Origin: RPQJ01 sp963707145
GTDB taxonomy: Bacteria; Pseudomonadota; Gammaproteobacteria; Steroidobacterales; Steroidobacteraceae
Direction of reading: 5' to 3'
Length of the DNA stretch: 64,000 bases
NCBI GenBank assembly: GCA_963707145.1
Contig: CAVPOQ010000003.1
Location: 473,036 to 537,035 of the forward strand
Position 1 is the stretch's first letter, and each line of letters starts with the position of its first letter. Below are positions 1 to 9,152 of this stretch, in pieces. A program made the translations under genes and the position numbers. The notes beneath the pieces were generated by a model. The model had not been told where the DNA came from and searched no databases. It saw only the letters and a program-made list of their open reading frames with translations.

Positions 1-1190
1 CGCCATCCGGAAGTCTTCGACTCGGTGACGAATCTCAGCAGCGCATGCTCGATCTCCTGCTGAGAATCGAGCCTCGCAATCACGCCAGCCCCGGCGGCAT
101 CAAGGGTCCTCGCAGTGTCTCCACGCGGGTCGGTCAGCGCGAGGATCGGGCGTCCCGCCCGCAGGTACTCGAAGAGCTTCGCAGGCACCTGCGCATTGCA
201 ATTCGCGGCCTGCAGCAGCAGCAGGCCATCCACGGTCAGCATCTCCTCCAGGGCGCCGAGGTAGTCGATCGCGGGCTCGACCTTCACCAGGTCGGCGATC
301 CCGAGCGAGTCGACCTGCCGACGGTAACCGACTTCGTCCCCGCTCGCGCGCAGCAAGACTCGGAGGTCCTTCGCGCCCAGTGCGCCCCGCTGCTTCAGGC
401 TGGAAAGCGCGGCGAACAACTGCGACGGGTCGCGCTCGTTGCGATAGATCACGCCACTGTGCAGTAGCGTGAGCGGTCCGCCCGCCCCGCGATCGGTCGC
501 GTGCCGCGTGTCGAGCTTCGCTTCCGCGCGCCGGAAGGTCTCCTCGTCGTAGCCGTTCTCGATCGTGACGATGCGGGACGGCTCGAAGTGCGGGAACCGG
601 TCCCGGTAGAGGGTCGCCGCGCCGGGTGTCGTGACGACCACTCCGGCCGCGGTGCCGAAGATGTCGCTCTCGAGTTCCTTCCAGGCGCGGTTGACCGTCG
701 GGTCGGGCGGGTAGCTGCCCTGCCACAGTGGATCGCGGAACTCGGCAACCCAGGGCAGGCCCGAGCGCCGCGCCGCACCCAACCCGATCGTGTGGGCCGT
801 CGCGATCGGGAACGTGGACCAAACGGCCGAGATGCGCTTCTCGCGGATCAGCCGCAGCGCCGTGTGGATGCCATGGAATCGCCACGTGGCCCAGCGATCG
901 GGCAGTGCGAGGAACCGCGGGTAGCGCCCGCCGAGGCTCAGCTGGCGTGCCGTGTCGAAGCCGACCGCCCGGTGCACCTCGACGCCGTCGGGAATCTCGT
1001 TGCCCTGCGACTCGGATCGCTTCTCGTAGGCGTGCGGGGCGATGCTGAGCACGATGGGCCGCCAGCCGAACCTGGGCAGGTGCTGGGAAAATCGGAGCGT
1101 GCGCTGCAGGCCGCTGCTCCCGACGATGGGAGGGTAGTGATAGGCGATCAGCAGGACAGCACGCGGCATCGAGGCGTTGGATGCGGACAT
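1..1190 (-). CDS. Glycosyltransferase family 4 protein (3' end off the window)
   Basis: The reading frame opens at ATG 1190 (a second in-frame ATG is at 1169) and runs without a stop for about 396 codons to the left edge, so the C-terminus is missing. Near the N-terminus HYPP (residues 18-21) followed by GSSGLQR is the first loop of the donor-side Rossmann fold in many GT-B family 4 enzymes. Towards the visible end, an FEYLRAGRPIL stretch matches the region contacting the nucleotide-sugar diphosphate. It probably adds a sugar to a lipid-linked polysaccharide intermediate in the cytoplasm. It is transcribed away from the RTX-kelch gene. The exact sugar cannot be read from sequence. Confidence 0.8.
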   Translation of the reverse strand, partial: MSASNASMPRAVLLIAYHYPPIVGSSGLQRTLRFSQHLPRFGWRPIVLSIAPHAYEKRSESQGNEIPDGVEVHRAVGFDTARQLSLGGRYPRFLALPDRWATWRFHGIHTALRLIREKRISAVWSTFPIATAHTIGLGAARRSGLPWVAEFRDPLWQGSYPPDPTVNRAWKELESDIFGTAAGVVVTTPGAATLYRDRFPHFEPSRIVTIENGYDEETFRRAEAKLDTRHATDRGAGGPLTLLHSGVIYRNERDPSQLFAALSSLKQRGALGAKDLRVLLRASGDEVGYRRQVDSLGIADLVKVEPAIDYLGALEEMLTVDGLLLLQAANCNAQVPAKLFEYLRAGRPILALTDPRGDTARTLDAAGAGVIARLDSQQEIEHALLRFVTESKTSGW

Positions 1191-1344
1191 CGGATCGGGG
1201 CGGCAGGTCGTGACCGGGAGGTTGGGCATTCTAGGGACACCGCCACTGCGAAGAAACCGCGCCACTTTCGTGTCGAGTTGACATATTGGCATTCACAATC
1301 CCGGATCCAACACCTACAGTCGCCTACTCGTCCGTTGCAAGTCC

Positions 1345-3456
1345 ATGGTGCGCGTCATGTCCCGTTCATCCCAGGCGTCGAAACAGTGCCCCATCCGGCG
1401 TGCGACATGCGCGTTCGTGGTCGCGGCGCTGGCAATGTCGCAGGCCGCGGTTGCCGACGTGGTCCTCCTGGGCACCAATGCCAGCGAGACGATCGACGTC
1501 AGCGCCGCCATCGAGCCGCATGAGATCTACGGCAAGGGCGGTTCGGATGTCGTTCGCGGCTCGCAGGCGTCCGACCGCCTCTTCGGCGAGTCCGGCGCCG
1601 ACCAGGTCCATGGCAACGCCGGCAACGACCGCCTCAGTGGCGGCAGCGGCAACGACCTGCTGTACGGTGGCGAAGGCGACGACGTCTTCGACTACGCCGG
1701 CACCAGGAACGGCTCGGACTCGATCGACGGCGGCGCGGGGACGGACCGCATCGCCGGCTCCGCTGGTGACGATGTCATCGGCCTGCGTGCGCTCACTGGC
1801 GTGGAGCGTATCGACGGTGGCGGCGGCAACGACGTCCTGCAGATGCAGAACAGCCCCGGGCTGGTCCTGGATCTCTCCGGCGTGACCGTCAACGGCATTG
1901 CGCTGATCGCCGGCGGATCGAGCGCGGACGTCATCAGGGGCTCTGCCGCGGACGACCGCATCAAGGGCGGTCCTCGCAACGACAGCATCTCCGGAGGTCC
2001 GGGCCACGACGTCGCCGTGTTCACGGGCCCAGCGGGCGACTACGTCGTGACCATGACGGGCGGCAAGGGCACGGTGCGGGCCCTCGTGGGCACCGAGGGC
2101 ACGGACACGCTGGACTCCATCGAGGTGCTCTCGTTCGCCGACGGCGACATCGGCAATGGCGATGCGTTCTTCACGCTGCTCGCCGCGGCGCCGGAAGGCT
2201 CGTGGCTCAAGGTCAACCTCAATCGCTTCAGCGACGTGTGGACGCCGGCCGCCCAGCGCACCGGACCTCAGAGCTACCAGAATCCCGCACGCATCATCCA
2301 CGCCTGGAGTTCCATGGCCTGGGACTCGAATCGCCGGCAGCTGATCTTCTGGGGCGGAGGACACGCCAACTACGCGGGCAACGAGGTCTACCGATTCGAC
2401 GTCGTCTCTGGGCTGTGGGAGCGCGCGTCGCTGCCGAGCGCCGTGGTCGCGCCCCTCGGCGACGCGCAGTACTTCGCGGTGGACGGCCCGATGAATGCAC
2501 CGATCGCGGCGCACACCTACGACAACCAGGAGTTCCTGCCGCTCAGCGACCGCTTCATCACGTTTGGCGGCGGCAAGTTCAACTGCTGCGCACGGTTTGT
2601 GCTGTTGGACGGTGTGACGCCGACCGGGCCGTACGTCTGGGATCCGAGCCGGGCCGGCGCCGACATGGTGGGCGGCACGACGGGTTCGCACGTGAGCCCG
2701 CAGCTCTACCCGGACGTACTCGGCGGCAACATGTGGCAGAACCGCAATGCGGTGCTCGTCAATGGCACCGGCAGCCCCCGTCCGAGCAACTTCGTCAACG
2801 GTACGACCGCTTACGCGGCGATCAACGGCAAGGACAGCATTCTCGTCAGCGAGAAGCCGACCGATGGCGGGAGACTGTTCCGTTACACGATCAACGACGT
2901 CGACGACCCGTCGCAGGACCAGTGGCAGCAGGTCGGCACAACCGGCAAGACAAGCTACGGCGATCAGGGCGCCGGAGCCTACGACCCGCAGCGCAATCTC
3001 TACGCCAGGACCGCGAACGGATCGTCCGGACGCATCCTGGTGGTCTGGAACCTGGCCACTGCCGGCCCGTCGAACGGCGCCATCGGCGTGCAGCTGGTTG
3101 ACCCCTCGGGCTCCTTCGCTCTCTCACGTGACCATGGCATGGACTTCGATGCAGTCCGCGGAGTGTTCGTGCTCTGGGACGGCGGCGGGGATGTCTGGTA
3201 CGTCCAACCGCCAGCGGTATTCGGCACCGCGGGCTGGACTGTCAGCAAAGCTCCGGTGGCGGATGGACCCGCGGCTCCGCAGGCGAGTTCCGGCTCCATC
3301 AGCGGAGGAAGTGGCACGGTCACGCCGTCGCGCGGAATCCTGGGAAAATGGAAATACGCGCGGCAGTACGACGTCTTGCTGGGGGTCGAGGACCCCATCA
3401 ACGGCGATGTGTGGGTCTACAAGCCGGCCAGCTGGCAGCCGCTCGCGACTCCCTGA
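1345..3456 (+). CDS. Secreted RTX-repeat plus kelch-like beta-propeller protein
   Basis: 703 residues from ATG 1345 (alternative ATG at 1357, residue 5). Residues 1-37 look like a Sec signal peptide ending AAVA. Residues ~60-215 hold glycine/aspartate nonapeptides of the GGxGxDxLx type (for example GGSGNDLLYGGEGDD), which bind calcium in RTX proteins. From ~240 to the end the protein changes to a kelch-like propeller with repeats such as FWGGGHANYAGNEVYRFD. RTX proteins usually leave by type I secretion with the repeats at the C-terminus and no Sec signal; here the order is reversed. A homologous propeller is encoded at 37913-39239. It converges on the TPR gene with a 6-base gap. Likely an extracellular or surface protein, possibly binding glycans; function not established. 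Confidence 0.8.
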   Translation: MVRVMSRSSQASKQCPIRRATCAFVVAALAMSQAAVADVVLLGTNASETIDVSAAIEPHEIYGKGGSDVVRGSQASDRLFGESGADQVHGNAGNDRLSGGSGNDLLYGGEGDDVFDYAGTRNGSDSIDGGAGTDRIAGSAGDDVIGLRALTGVERIDGGGGNDVLQMQNSPGLVLDLSGVTVNGIALIAGGSSADVIRGSAADDRIKGGPRNDSISGGPGHDVAVFTGPAGDYVVTMTGGKGTVRALVGTEGTDTLDSIEVLSFADGDIGNGDAFFTLLAAAPEGSWLKVNLNRFSDVWTPAAQRTGPQSYQNPARIIHAWSSMAWDSNRRQLIFWGGGHANYAGNEVYRFDVVSGLWERASLPSAVVAPLGDAQYFAVDGPMNAPIAAHTYDNQEFLPLSDRFITFGGGKFNCCARFVLLDGVTPTGPYVWDPSRAGADMVGGTTGSHVSPQLYPDVLGGNMWQNRNAVLVNGTGSPRPSNFVNGTTAYAAINGKDSILVSEKPTDGGRLFRYTINDVDDPSQDQWQQVGTTGKTSYGDQGAGAYDPQRNLYARTANGSSGRILVVWNLATAGPSNGAIGVQLVDPSGSFALSRDHGMDFDAVRGVFVLWDGGGDVWYVQPPAVFGTAGWTVSKAPVADGPAAPQASSGSISGGSGTVTPSRGILGKWKYARQYDVLLGVEDPINGDVWVYKPASWQPLATP

Positions 3457-3462
3457 TTCTCT

Positions 3463-4198
3463 CTACATCTGGACGCCAGCCTGCTGCAGCTGGCGCTTCA
3501 GGCCCGGCAGCGGATAGCCCATTCCGTAGGCTTTGCGCGCGTACTGCGCGGCCGCATCCTTCTCGCCGAGTTTCAGAGAGACCAGGCCGAGGTGGTAGGC
3601 GATTTCCGCGGATGTGCCGCCGCTGGCCTTGTCACCGGTCAGAAGCGTCGTACGCGCCTGCGATCCAGTCCTTCTGGCGTTCCTGAACGGCAGACAGTGC
3701 AACGTAGCCAGAAGGATCCTCTGGTTGAGCCTGGATCACGGCTTCGAGGTAGCCGGCCGCCCGATTGGGCTGGCCCCGATCGAGCCAAACCGACGCCAAC
3801 GCGATCGTCGACCGTCGAGTACAGCGGCATGCCCGGCTGGAGGTGGCGGTACGTGTAGTCGACTTCCGTAGCCGCGGTTGACAGCATCTTTGCACGGCGC
3901 TCCGGATCGCTTCGGTACGCGCACTTGAACTGCCATGCGATTCCCGCGCAGTAATGGTGCATGTTGGCCCAGACGTATTCGCCGGTGATCGCCTTCCAGC
4001 GCTGGACTTCGGCTTCATCGACGCTGCGCGCAACGGGCTGCCATCGGCCGCGCTGGACACCGAATAGCGGGCCTTGCACATCGGCGACCACGAATTCCAT
4101 TGCGCCTCAGTGGGCACGAAGCGGAACGCCCACGCCGGCCCGGACCAGCCGATCGCCAGCAGCACGGCAACGGAAATCGTCTTTGCGGTTCGATTCAT
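3463..4198 (-). CDS. Secreted TPR-containing protein, frameshifted
   Basis: Starts at ATG 4198 with a clear signal peptide (MNRTAKTISVAVLLAIGW, cleavage near PAWA) and ends at TAG 3463. The coding signal moves between three frames, near 4040, 3815 and 3650. Reassembled, it gives about 245 residues: a conserved HHYCAGI segment, then two or three TPR-like helices (STIALASVWLDRGQPNRAAG, AEIAYHLGLVSLKLGEKDA). The periplasmic protein probably scaffolds other parts of the polysaccharide machinery. It is the last gene of the minus-strand operon starting with the acyl carrier protein and lies 12 bases after the ATP-grasp gene. The breaks are more likely sequencing indels than decay, since the sense of each segment is well kept. 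Confidence 0.6.
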
Positions 4199-4210
4199 GA
4201 ATCGTCTCTC

Positions 4211-5303
4211 CTATCGGCGCTGCGGCAGGGTCGCCAGCGTCTCTAACAGCACGCCCTCGAGGATGCCTCTGGCACCCGCGAGCTGGTGCAGGTCCATGCT
4301 GCCTTCCACGTTCACCTCGAGTATGACCGGTCCGGCCTCCCCGAGTGCGACGTCCCAGCTCTGCAGGCGCAGTCCGGGGAAGGCCGTGGCAGCCGTGAGG
4401 CACAGTTCACGCACTGCTGGCCAGTCCGGCAGCGTGAACCCGAGCAGCGTCTGGCCGTTGTCCGGATGCTGGCTGACCTCGCGCATCCGCAGGCCAGTGC
4501 CCGAGATGATGCGTGCCACCCGCCCTGATTCGACGTCCACCAGCGCGAGAAGGTTCCCAACCTCGCCATGGATGAAATTGTCGGACATATTGAGGCCGAC
4601 CGGGATCTTCCAGGCGCAACGGAAGATCTCCGGCCCGCGAGGCCCCCACACGACCACGACCCGCACGCTGCTGGCCGTGGCACGACAGAAGGCCCGGATG
4701 CTCTCGTGGGGCCGCACGAGGTCCTGGAAGACGTAGCCGTGTGAACGGGGCGCGAGGAAGGCCTCCGCGGCCTCCTGCAGCGACCAGCGGTCCTCGTTGC
4801 CGAGGCGCAGGCTGTCGGTGGCAGGCTCGTAGCCCATCGCCGAGCAGGCGCCGCGTCCGTAGGAACCGTGCACCGGCTTCAGGAACAGCGGGTAGGCGGC
4901 AGATGCCAGGAACCGCCGGATCTGCTCCTCCGTGCGCAACGTGGCCGCGCCGGGGAACGGACGACCGACCGCGTGGCACACGGCCCGGATGGGGGGGGTA
5001 TGGGAAGCCGAGCCCCCGCAGCGCCGCGTACATGATCAGCTTGTCGTTGGCCATCGAGCGCCAGCTCTCGGCGTTCAGCGCGCGATCGATCTCGCGCTCG
5101 CGGCGGTAGCCCGCGAACCGCCGGCGGTCCTGGTCCGACAGCCGGCGGTCGAACAGGCGGTAGAAGTAGTACTCGGACGGACCGAGCCGCGACTCGCCGA
5201 ATCGCAGTGCCAGGATCTCGCGCCACTGCGTGAACAGGCCGACGCCCGATACCTCGCGGGCCTGGCGCGCATTCTGCAGATGATCCTCGCGCTGCTTACC
5301 CAT
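4211..5303 (-). CDS. Sugar-transfer-associated ATP-grasp protein, frameshifted at an 8-G run
   Basis: The start is ATG 5303, 3 bases after the upstream sulfotransferase stop; the stop is at 4211. The frame changes at a run of eight G (4991-4998), turning ...LGFPYPP into the downstream frame IRAVCHAVGRPFPG. The joined product is about 363 residues. The central part has the ATP-grasp nucleotide-binding strand FLKPVHGSYGRG, and the C-terminal part has the metal-binding end ILEVNVEGS (normally E-x-N). This resembles the ATP-grasp family found next to sugar transferases in capsule loci, thought to ligate a carboxylate to an amine on a sugar or lipid. The substrate is unknown. The neighbours (two sulfotransferases, TPR protein) suggest a polysaccharide-decoration role. 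Confidence 0.72.
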
Positions 5304-5306
5304 GGC

Positions 5307-6327
5307 TCATCCCTGCGGCGGACGGTTCCACGAACGGCCCGCATCCGCATACGGAACGCCGACGGCGCTGCTGGCCGCCACGGCGAGTACGCGCTCGATG
5401 TCCTCCGCCGGCAGCTTCGTCCGCCACCGCCAGGCGCTCTCGAGCGGGTTCTTGAACACGCTGTAGTAGTCGGTCCGCGACGCGCTGGTGCTCGTGCTTG
5501 CCGCGAGGAACTCCTCGGTCTGCGCGCTCCACGGCAGCGCGCAGTGATCGAACAGGCGCCGCGTCACGCCGACGGGATCCGCGCACAATTCCTCGTAGTA
5601 CAGCACCAGGCAGCGGGCATCGCCGGCGGCCTCCTCGGCGGCCTTCTCGTTGAACAGCGTCCAGCGCCAGGCGAGGCGCTCGGCCGGCGGCAGCTGCATC
5701 AGCCGCTCCAGCGTGAGGCCCCGGCGGCGCGCCTGCTCGGTTCCCGCCAGCATCTCGAAGATGCCCACGTCCTGCGCGGCCTCGCCGTGCGTGAAGCGCT
5801 GGGCGGCCTCCCCGCTCAGCACCGAGTTCACGTAACCGCAGGGATGGCGGACGATCTGCACGCCGCGGGCGTCGGGAATGCAGCGCATCAGCAGCCCCCA
5901 CCGGCCCAGCGACTCGATGGACTTCCACGCCAGCCGCGCACCCGGCTGCGCGCCGGGCGCGAACCACACCGGCCAGTCCCAGCCCATGCGGCCCGCGACC
6001 TTGCTCGCACCGGAGCCGAGCTTGTAGGCGAGCAGCCCGGGAGCCGGAGAGGTAGCTCTTCGGAAAAATCGGCTGCTTGGCCGCGACGCGGTCGGCACGC
6101 ATGGCCGGCACGGAGGCCAGGTAGTCCTGCACGTACCTCTCGAAGCGCGACGCATCGGCAGGCGCGGCCAGCAGCGGGATCTCGCGCATCGGCCGCCAGG
6201 TATCCGGCTCGTGCCGGTAGAGCGTGTCGGGATGGCTGTCGAAGATCTTGCCGAGCCAGGTGGTCCCGGAGCGCGGCATCCCGAACAGCAGTATTGGTGA
6301 ATTCACTCGCACGTCACACCCGGGCAA
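5307..6327 (-). CDS. Sulfotransferase (first), frameshifted
   Basis: This is a PAPS-dependent sulfotransferase, moving sulfate from PAPS to a hydroxyl, here probably on a polysaccharide sugar. The 5'-phosphosulfate loop PRSGTTWLGKIFDSHP is at about residues 18-33, and the 3'-phosphate region is around GVQIVRHPCGYVNSVL. The frame changes near 6045: IFPKSYLS continues as APGLLAYKLGSG in the next frame. The joined length of about 340 residues is normal. The start is uncertain: TTG 6327 is 3 bases after the next gene's stop, while GTG 6312 and GTG 6306 are alternatives nearer the conserved domain. It sits between a second sulfotransferase and the ATP-grasp gene. Confidence 0.78.
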
Positions 6328-6330
6328 TGA

Positions 6331-7128
6331 TCAGGACAGCCAGTGGCGCAGGTCGCGGCCGGTCTCGGCGGAGAGCTGCTCGACGTCCGGCGCGAAGCGG
6401 GCCGCGAGTTCGCGCAGGTCGGCGCGGCCGACGCCGGGATCCTCGCGTCGCGAGGTCGAGTGGCGCGAGCGCACCCACGTCCCGAGCGGCGAGCGCTTCA
6501 CCGCGTCGATGGTCCAGCCGAGCCCGCTGCCGAGCAGCCACTTCTGCAGGCCGGGATAGATCACGCGGTTGTAGCGCGTCTGCAGCGACGCGGGCCGGAA
6601 GCCCGTCGCCACGCCGACGAACGAGAACAGTTCGTCGAGGAATGGTCCCGGTGCCGACTCGAGATCGTCGTAGAACATGATCTTGAGCTGCGCGGGTTCG
6701 AAGTAGCGGCGCACGACCCCGAGATGCCTCGCGTACATCCCGCGGTCGAGGAGGTCCGGGAACTGCTCCGCTGCCTGCCGGAACGACAGTCCGGCGTACT
6801 TGTCGGGGTGCAGCGCGTAGGCCGAGACGGCGCGGTCGACGGGATTGCGCAGGATCACGAACACCTTCGCGCCGGGCACGTCGCGCGCGATGTTGGCGAG
6901 CGCCTGCTCGTGATACATGTAGTCGGGCGTGATCTCGCCGCGCGCCTGCGCCGCGCCCGCCTCCGCGAACTGCTCTTCGTACCACGCGAGCCCGCGCCCG
7001 TAGTTGACGTAGAAGAAGTGCAGTTCCTTCTTGCGCGTCATGAACACGTCGGGATGCTCGGCGAGGCAGTTGTAGGCCCACGTGGTGCCGGCGCGCTGGG
7101 CTCCCAGTCCGATGAAAGTCGGCAGCAT
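6331..7128 (-). CDS. Sulfotransferase (second), heparan-type domain
   Basis: 265 intact residues from ATG 7128, which abuts the TGA of the hydrolase gene before it. The PAPS 5'-phosphosulfate loop is GLGAQRAGTTW (residues ~7-17), and the 3'-phosphate-binding motif is VILRNPVDRAVSAY (around residue 92-105), with Arg and Ser in the expected places. This pattern is that of Golgi-type carbohydrate sulfotransferases and their bacterial relatives. It should sulfate a sugar hydroxyl of a membrane-linked or nascent glycan. Two different sulfotransferases in a row suggest two sulfated positions or two sugars. The acceptor is not predictable. Confidence 0.85.
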   Translation of the reverse strand: MLPTFIGLGAQRAGTTWAYNCLAEHPDVFMTRKKELHFFYVNYGRGLAWYEEQFAEAGAAQARGEITPDYMYHEQALANIARDVPGAKVFVILRNPVDRAVSAYALHPDKYAGLSFRQAAEQFPDLLDRGMYARHLGVVRRYFEPAQLKIMFYDDLESAPGPFLDELFSFVGVATGFRPASLQTRYNRVIYPGLQKWLLGSGLGWTIDAVKRSPLGTWVRSRHSTSRREDPGVGRADLRELAARFAPDVEQLSAETGRDLRHWLS

Positions 7129-8001
7129 TCAGAGAGCCCTGACGAACTCGAGCGTCTTTTCCTCGGCCCAGTTTCGCCAGATCCGCGAGGAAAAAGTGTG
7201 ATTGGCGTCGGCAAGCTCGCAGGTCGCGACCTGCGGGCGACCGAAGGCCCGGCGCCAGCGGCGCTGCGCGGCCACCGTCGCCTTGAATTCGCCCGCCGTG
7301 AGGTCCGCGCCGCTCAGCAGCACGATCATGCGGCCGCCGTAGCGTTCCGCTCCCTCGATCATCCGGTCGAGGAAGTGCCGGGACGGCGCCACCGCTGCCC
7401 CGCTGCCCGCGGCGGGCTGCGAACCTGGCGCGGCCCCGGCGGCCCGGCTCCTGCGCACCGTGCCGAGGAAGCCCTTGGCCGAGCGCAACAGAGCCTGGGG
7501 CTGCCGTGTCACCTTGCGCCAGAATTGCGCACTCAACAGCCGGCGCGGGTAATAGGTCCACAGCTGGGTGCGTGCGAGCCCCGCCTCGGTGCGAACCCAG
7601 GGATTCAGCAGCACGATCCCCGCCACGCGCCGGTCCGACGGCGCGTACATGAGCGCCGCGGAGGCGCCGTCGCAGAGTCCCCAGAGCACCACGCGCCGTA
7701 CCTGCGGCGCACCTGCGAGCAGCGCGTCCACCGCGGCCGCGACGTCCTCCTGCACGTGCTCGAAGGTGGCAGCCGCGCCCTCGCTGTCGCCCATGCCGCT
7801 GTAATCGAAGCGCAGCACCGGCACGCCGTGGCGCGCGAGGTTGCGGGCGAGGTGCACGAACTGGCGATGGCTGCCGACGCGGTACTGCGGCCCGCCCACG
7901 ATGACGAGCACGCCTAGCGCCCCGTCGCCCCCGGCCTCGTGCAGCACGCCGAGCAGCCGATGCCCGCCCGACTCGAAGATCAGCGCCTGCTCCGCCGTCA
8001 T
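7129..8001 (-). CDS. Exosortase A system-associated hydrolase 1
   Basis: 290 residues; the ATG at 8001 overlaps the TGA of hydrolase 2 (ATGA). It is an alpha/beta hydrolase of the type known from exosortase A loci as hydrolase 1. The early VIVGGPQYRVGSH segment supplies the oxyanion region, and the nucleophile elbow reads WGLCDGASA, with cysteine where most family members have serine. The acid/His end is in DANHTFSS. Cysteine nucleophiles occur in dienelactone-hydrolase relatives. The substrate is unknown; it always travels with hydrolase 2 and an ACP in these loci, so it may release or transfer an acyl group. Residues ~190-215 are an Ala/Gly/Pro-rich insert. Confidence 0.85.
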   Translation of the reverse strand: MTAEQALIFESGGHRLLGVLHEAGGDGALGVLVIVGGPQYRVGSHRQFVHLARNLARHGVPVLRFDYSGMGDSEGAAATFEHVQEDVAAAVDALLAGAPQVRRVVLWGLCDGASAALMYAPSDRRVAGIVLLNPWVRTEAGLARTQLWTYYPRRLLSAQFWRKVTRQPQALLRSAKGFLGTVRRSRAAGAAPGSQPAAGSGAAVAPSRHFLDRMIEGAERYGGRMIVLLSGADLTAGEFKATVAAQRRWRRAFGRPQVATCELADANHTFSSRIWRNWAEEKTLEFVRAL

Positions 8002-8864
8002 CGCGCGGCCGCCCCGGCCAGGAACGCGTCCACGGTCGCGGTCACCAGCGCCGGCACGGTCGCGATCTCGGTCGTGCCCCAGAAGGGGTCGCCCGAGACC
8101 ACGGTGCCGGCGACGTCGCGCCCGTCGCGGCGCCACGTCGCGAGCACCCGCTCCAGTGCCGGGCTCACGGCCAGCGGCTGCAGTGTGCCGACCTCGAAGG
8201 CCCGGATCGTGCGGTAGCGATCCGGATCGAGCTGTTTCAACTCCAGGGATTCGAGGCCCCGCAGCAACTCCGCCGATACCTGGTAGCCGGCGATCTCGAG
8301 GCGCCCTTCCCTCTCCAGCTCCTGCCGCAGCGCGGCCGAGTCGACCTGGCCACCGCCGGCCAGCAGCTCGCCCGCGAGCCGCAGGCGCAGGAACTGGTTG
8401 GCGTACACGCGGCCGCTGGTGACGGGCTGCCAAAGCACGAGGTGGCCCCCCGGCCGACGGCTCGGCAACAGATTCGCGAGCAGCGCCCCGCAGCGCACGG
8501 CCAGCACGGAGAGCGGCGCCGTCGATCGAGCCTCGAGCCACTGCGCGGCCCGGCCGAGGTCGTCGGCCCAGCGCTCGACGGTCGCCTCGCCGAAGTCGCC
8601 CTCGCTGTCGCCGGTGCCATAGAGGTCGGGGATGAGCGTACCGATGCCCGCGGCCTGCGCCTGCTGCGCGAACAGCGACAGCATCCGACGGGTCTTGTTC
8701 ATCTCCTCGGCGAAAGCCGGCAGCACCAGTACGACCGGCGCGGGCGCACCCGCGGGACGCGACCGTGACTGGCCCGGCCGGTAGACGCAGAACAGGTGTC
8801 CCGCGGTTCCGTCCAGGAAGAATGCCTCGAAGGGTGCCGGCCCGGTCGGGCCGGCGAGTGCCAT
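7998..8864 (-). CDS. Exosortase A system-associated hydrolase 2
   Basis: 288 residues from ATG 8864, 4 bases after the ACP stop; an upstream start at 8921 would overlap the ACP gene and is less likely. The fold is alpha/beta hydrolase: VVLVLPAFAEEMNKTRRM near residues 34-51 is the signature N-terminal block of the exosortase-associated hydrolase 2 family, followed by PDLYGTGDSEGDF. The position of the usual GxSxG elbow reads AVRCGALLA, so a classical serine nucleophile is absent and the enzyme may use Cys or be non-catalytic. It overlaps hydrolase 1 by 4 bases, implying translational coupling. Confidence 0.85.
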   Translation of the reverse strand: MALAGPTGPAPFEAFFLDGTAGHLFCVYRPGQSRSRPAGAPAPVVLVLPAFAEEMNKTRRMLSLFAQQAQAAGIGTLIPDLYGTGDSEGDFGEATVERWADDLGRAAQWLEARSTAPLSVLAVRCGALLANLLPSRRPGGHLVLWQPVTSGRVYANQFLRLRLAGELLAGGGQVDSAALRQELEREGRLEIAGYQVSAELLRGLESLELKQLDPDRYRTIRAFEVGTLQPLAVSPALERVLATWRRDGRDVAGTVVSGDPFWGTTEIATVPALVTATVDAFLAGAAAR

Positions 8865-8868
8865 CGCC

Positions 8869-9132
8869 TCAGCCGGCAAGCTTGCTCTCGACGAAGTCGG
8901 CCAGCGCGCCCAGCGTGGCAAACGTCTCGGCCGACAGCTCGTCGTCGGCGATCGCGATGCCGTAGTGCTCCTCGATCGCGGTCAGCACGTGCACGACCGC
9001 CATCGAGTCGAGTTCCGGCAGGGCGCCGAGCAGCGGCGAACCGGCCTGCAGGGTCTGCGCCTTGGCGCCGAGCTGCAGGACCTGGCCGAGCAGTCCGCGC
9101 ACCTGCGCGAGGGTTTCAGGGGTGTGAGGCAT
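8869..9132 (-). CDS. Acyl carrier protein of the exosortase A locus
   Basis: 87 residues from ATG 9132. The motif LDSMAVVHV (around residue 57-65) carries the serine that accepts 4'-phosphopantetheine, and the flanking helices (LAQVRGLLGQVL, ADDELSAETFATLGALADFV) fit an ACP four-helix fold. It would carry an acyl or aminoacyl group as a thioester for the hydrolases that follow. It is the first gene of the minus-strand operon 9132-3463. In many exosortase A loci an AMP-forming acyl-CoA ligase and a PLP decarboxylase sit beside this ACP; neither is present in this window. Confidence 0.85.
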   Translation of the reverse strand: MPHTPETLAQVRGLLGQVLQLGAKAQTLQAGSPLLGALPELDSMAVVHVLTAIEEHYGIAIADDELSAETFATLGALADFVESKLAG

Positions 9133-9152
9133 AAGTTTTCTTATAATAACAA

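Noticed and set aside
1278..1291. TTGACA (1278-1283) and TTGGCA (1286-1291) upstream of the RTX gene
   Set aside because: No -10 box at 16-18 bases after TTGACA, and no GC doublet at sigma-54 spacing after TTGGCA; not supported as a promoter.
1366..2691. 441-codon antisense frame inside the RTX gene
   Set aside because: Mirror of the GGxGxD repeats on the other strand; composition artefact.
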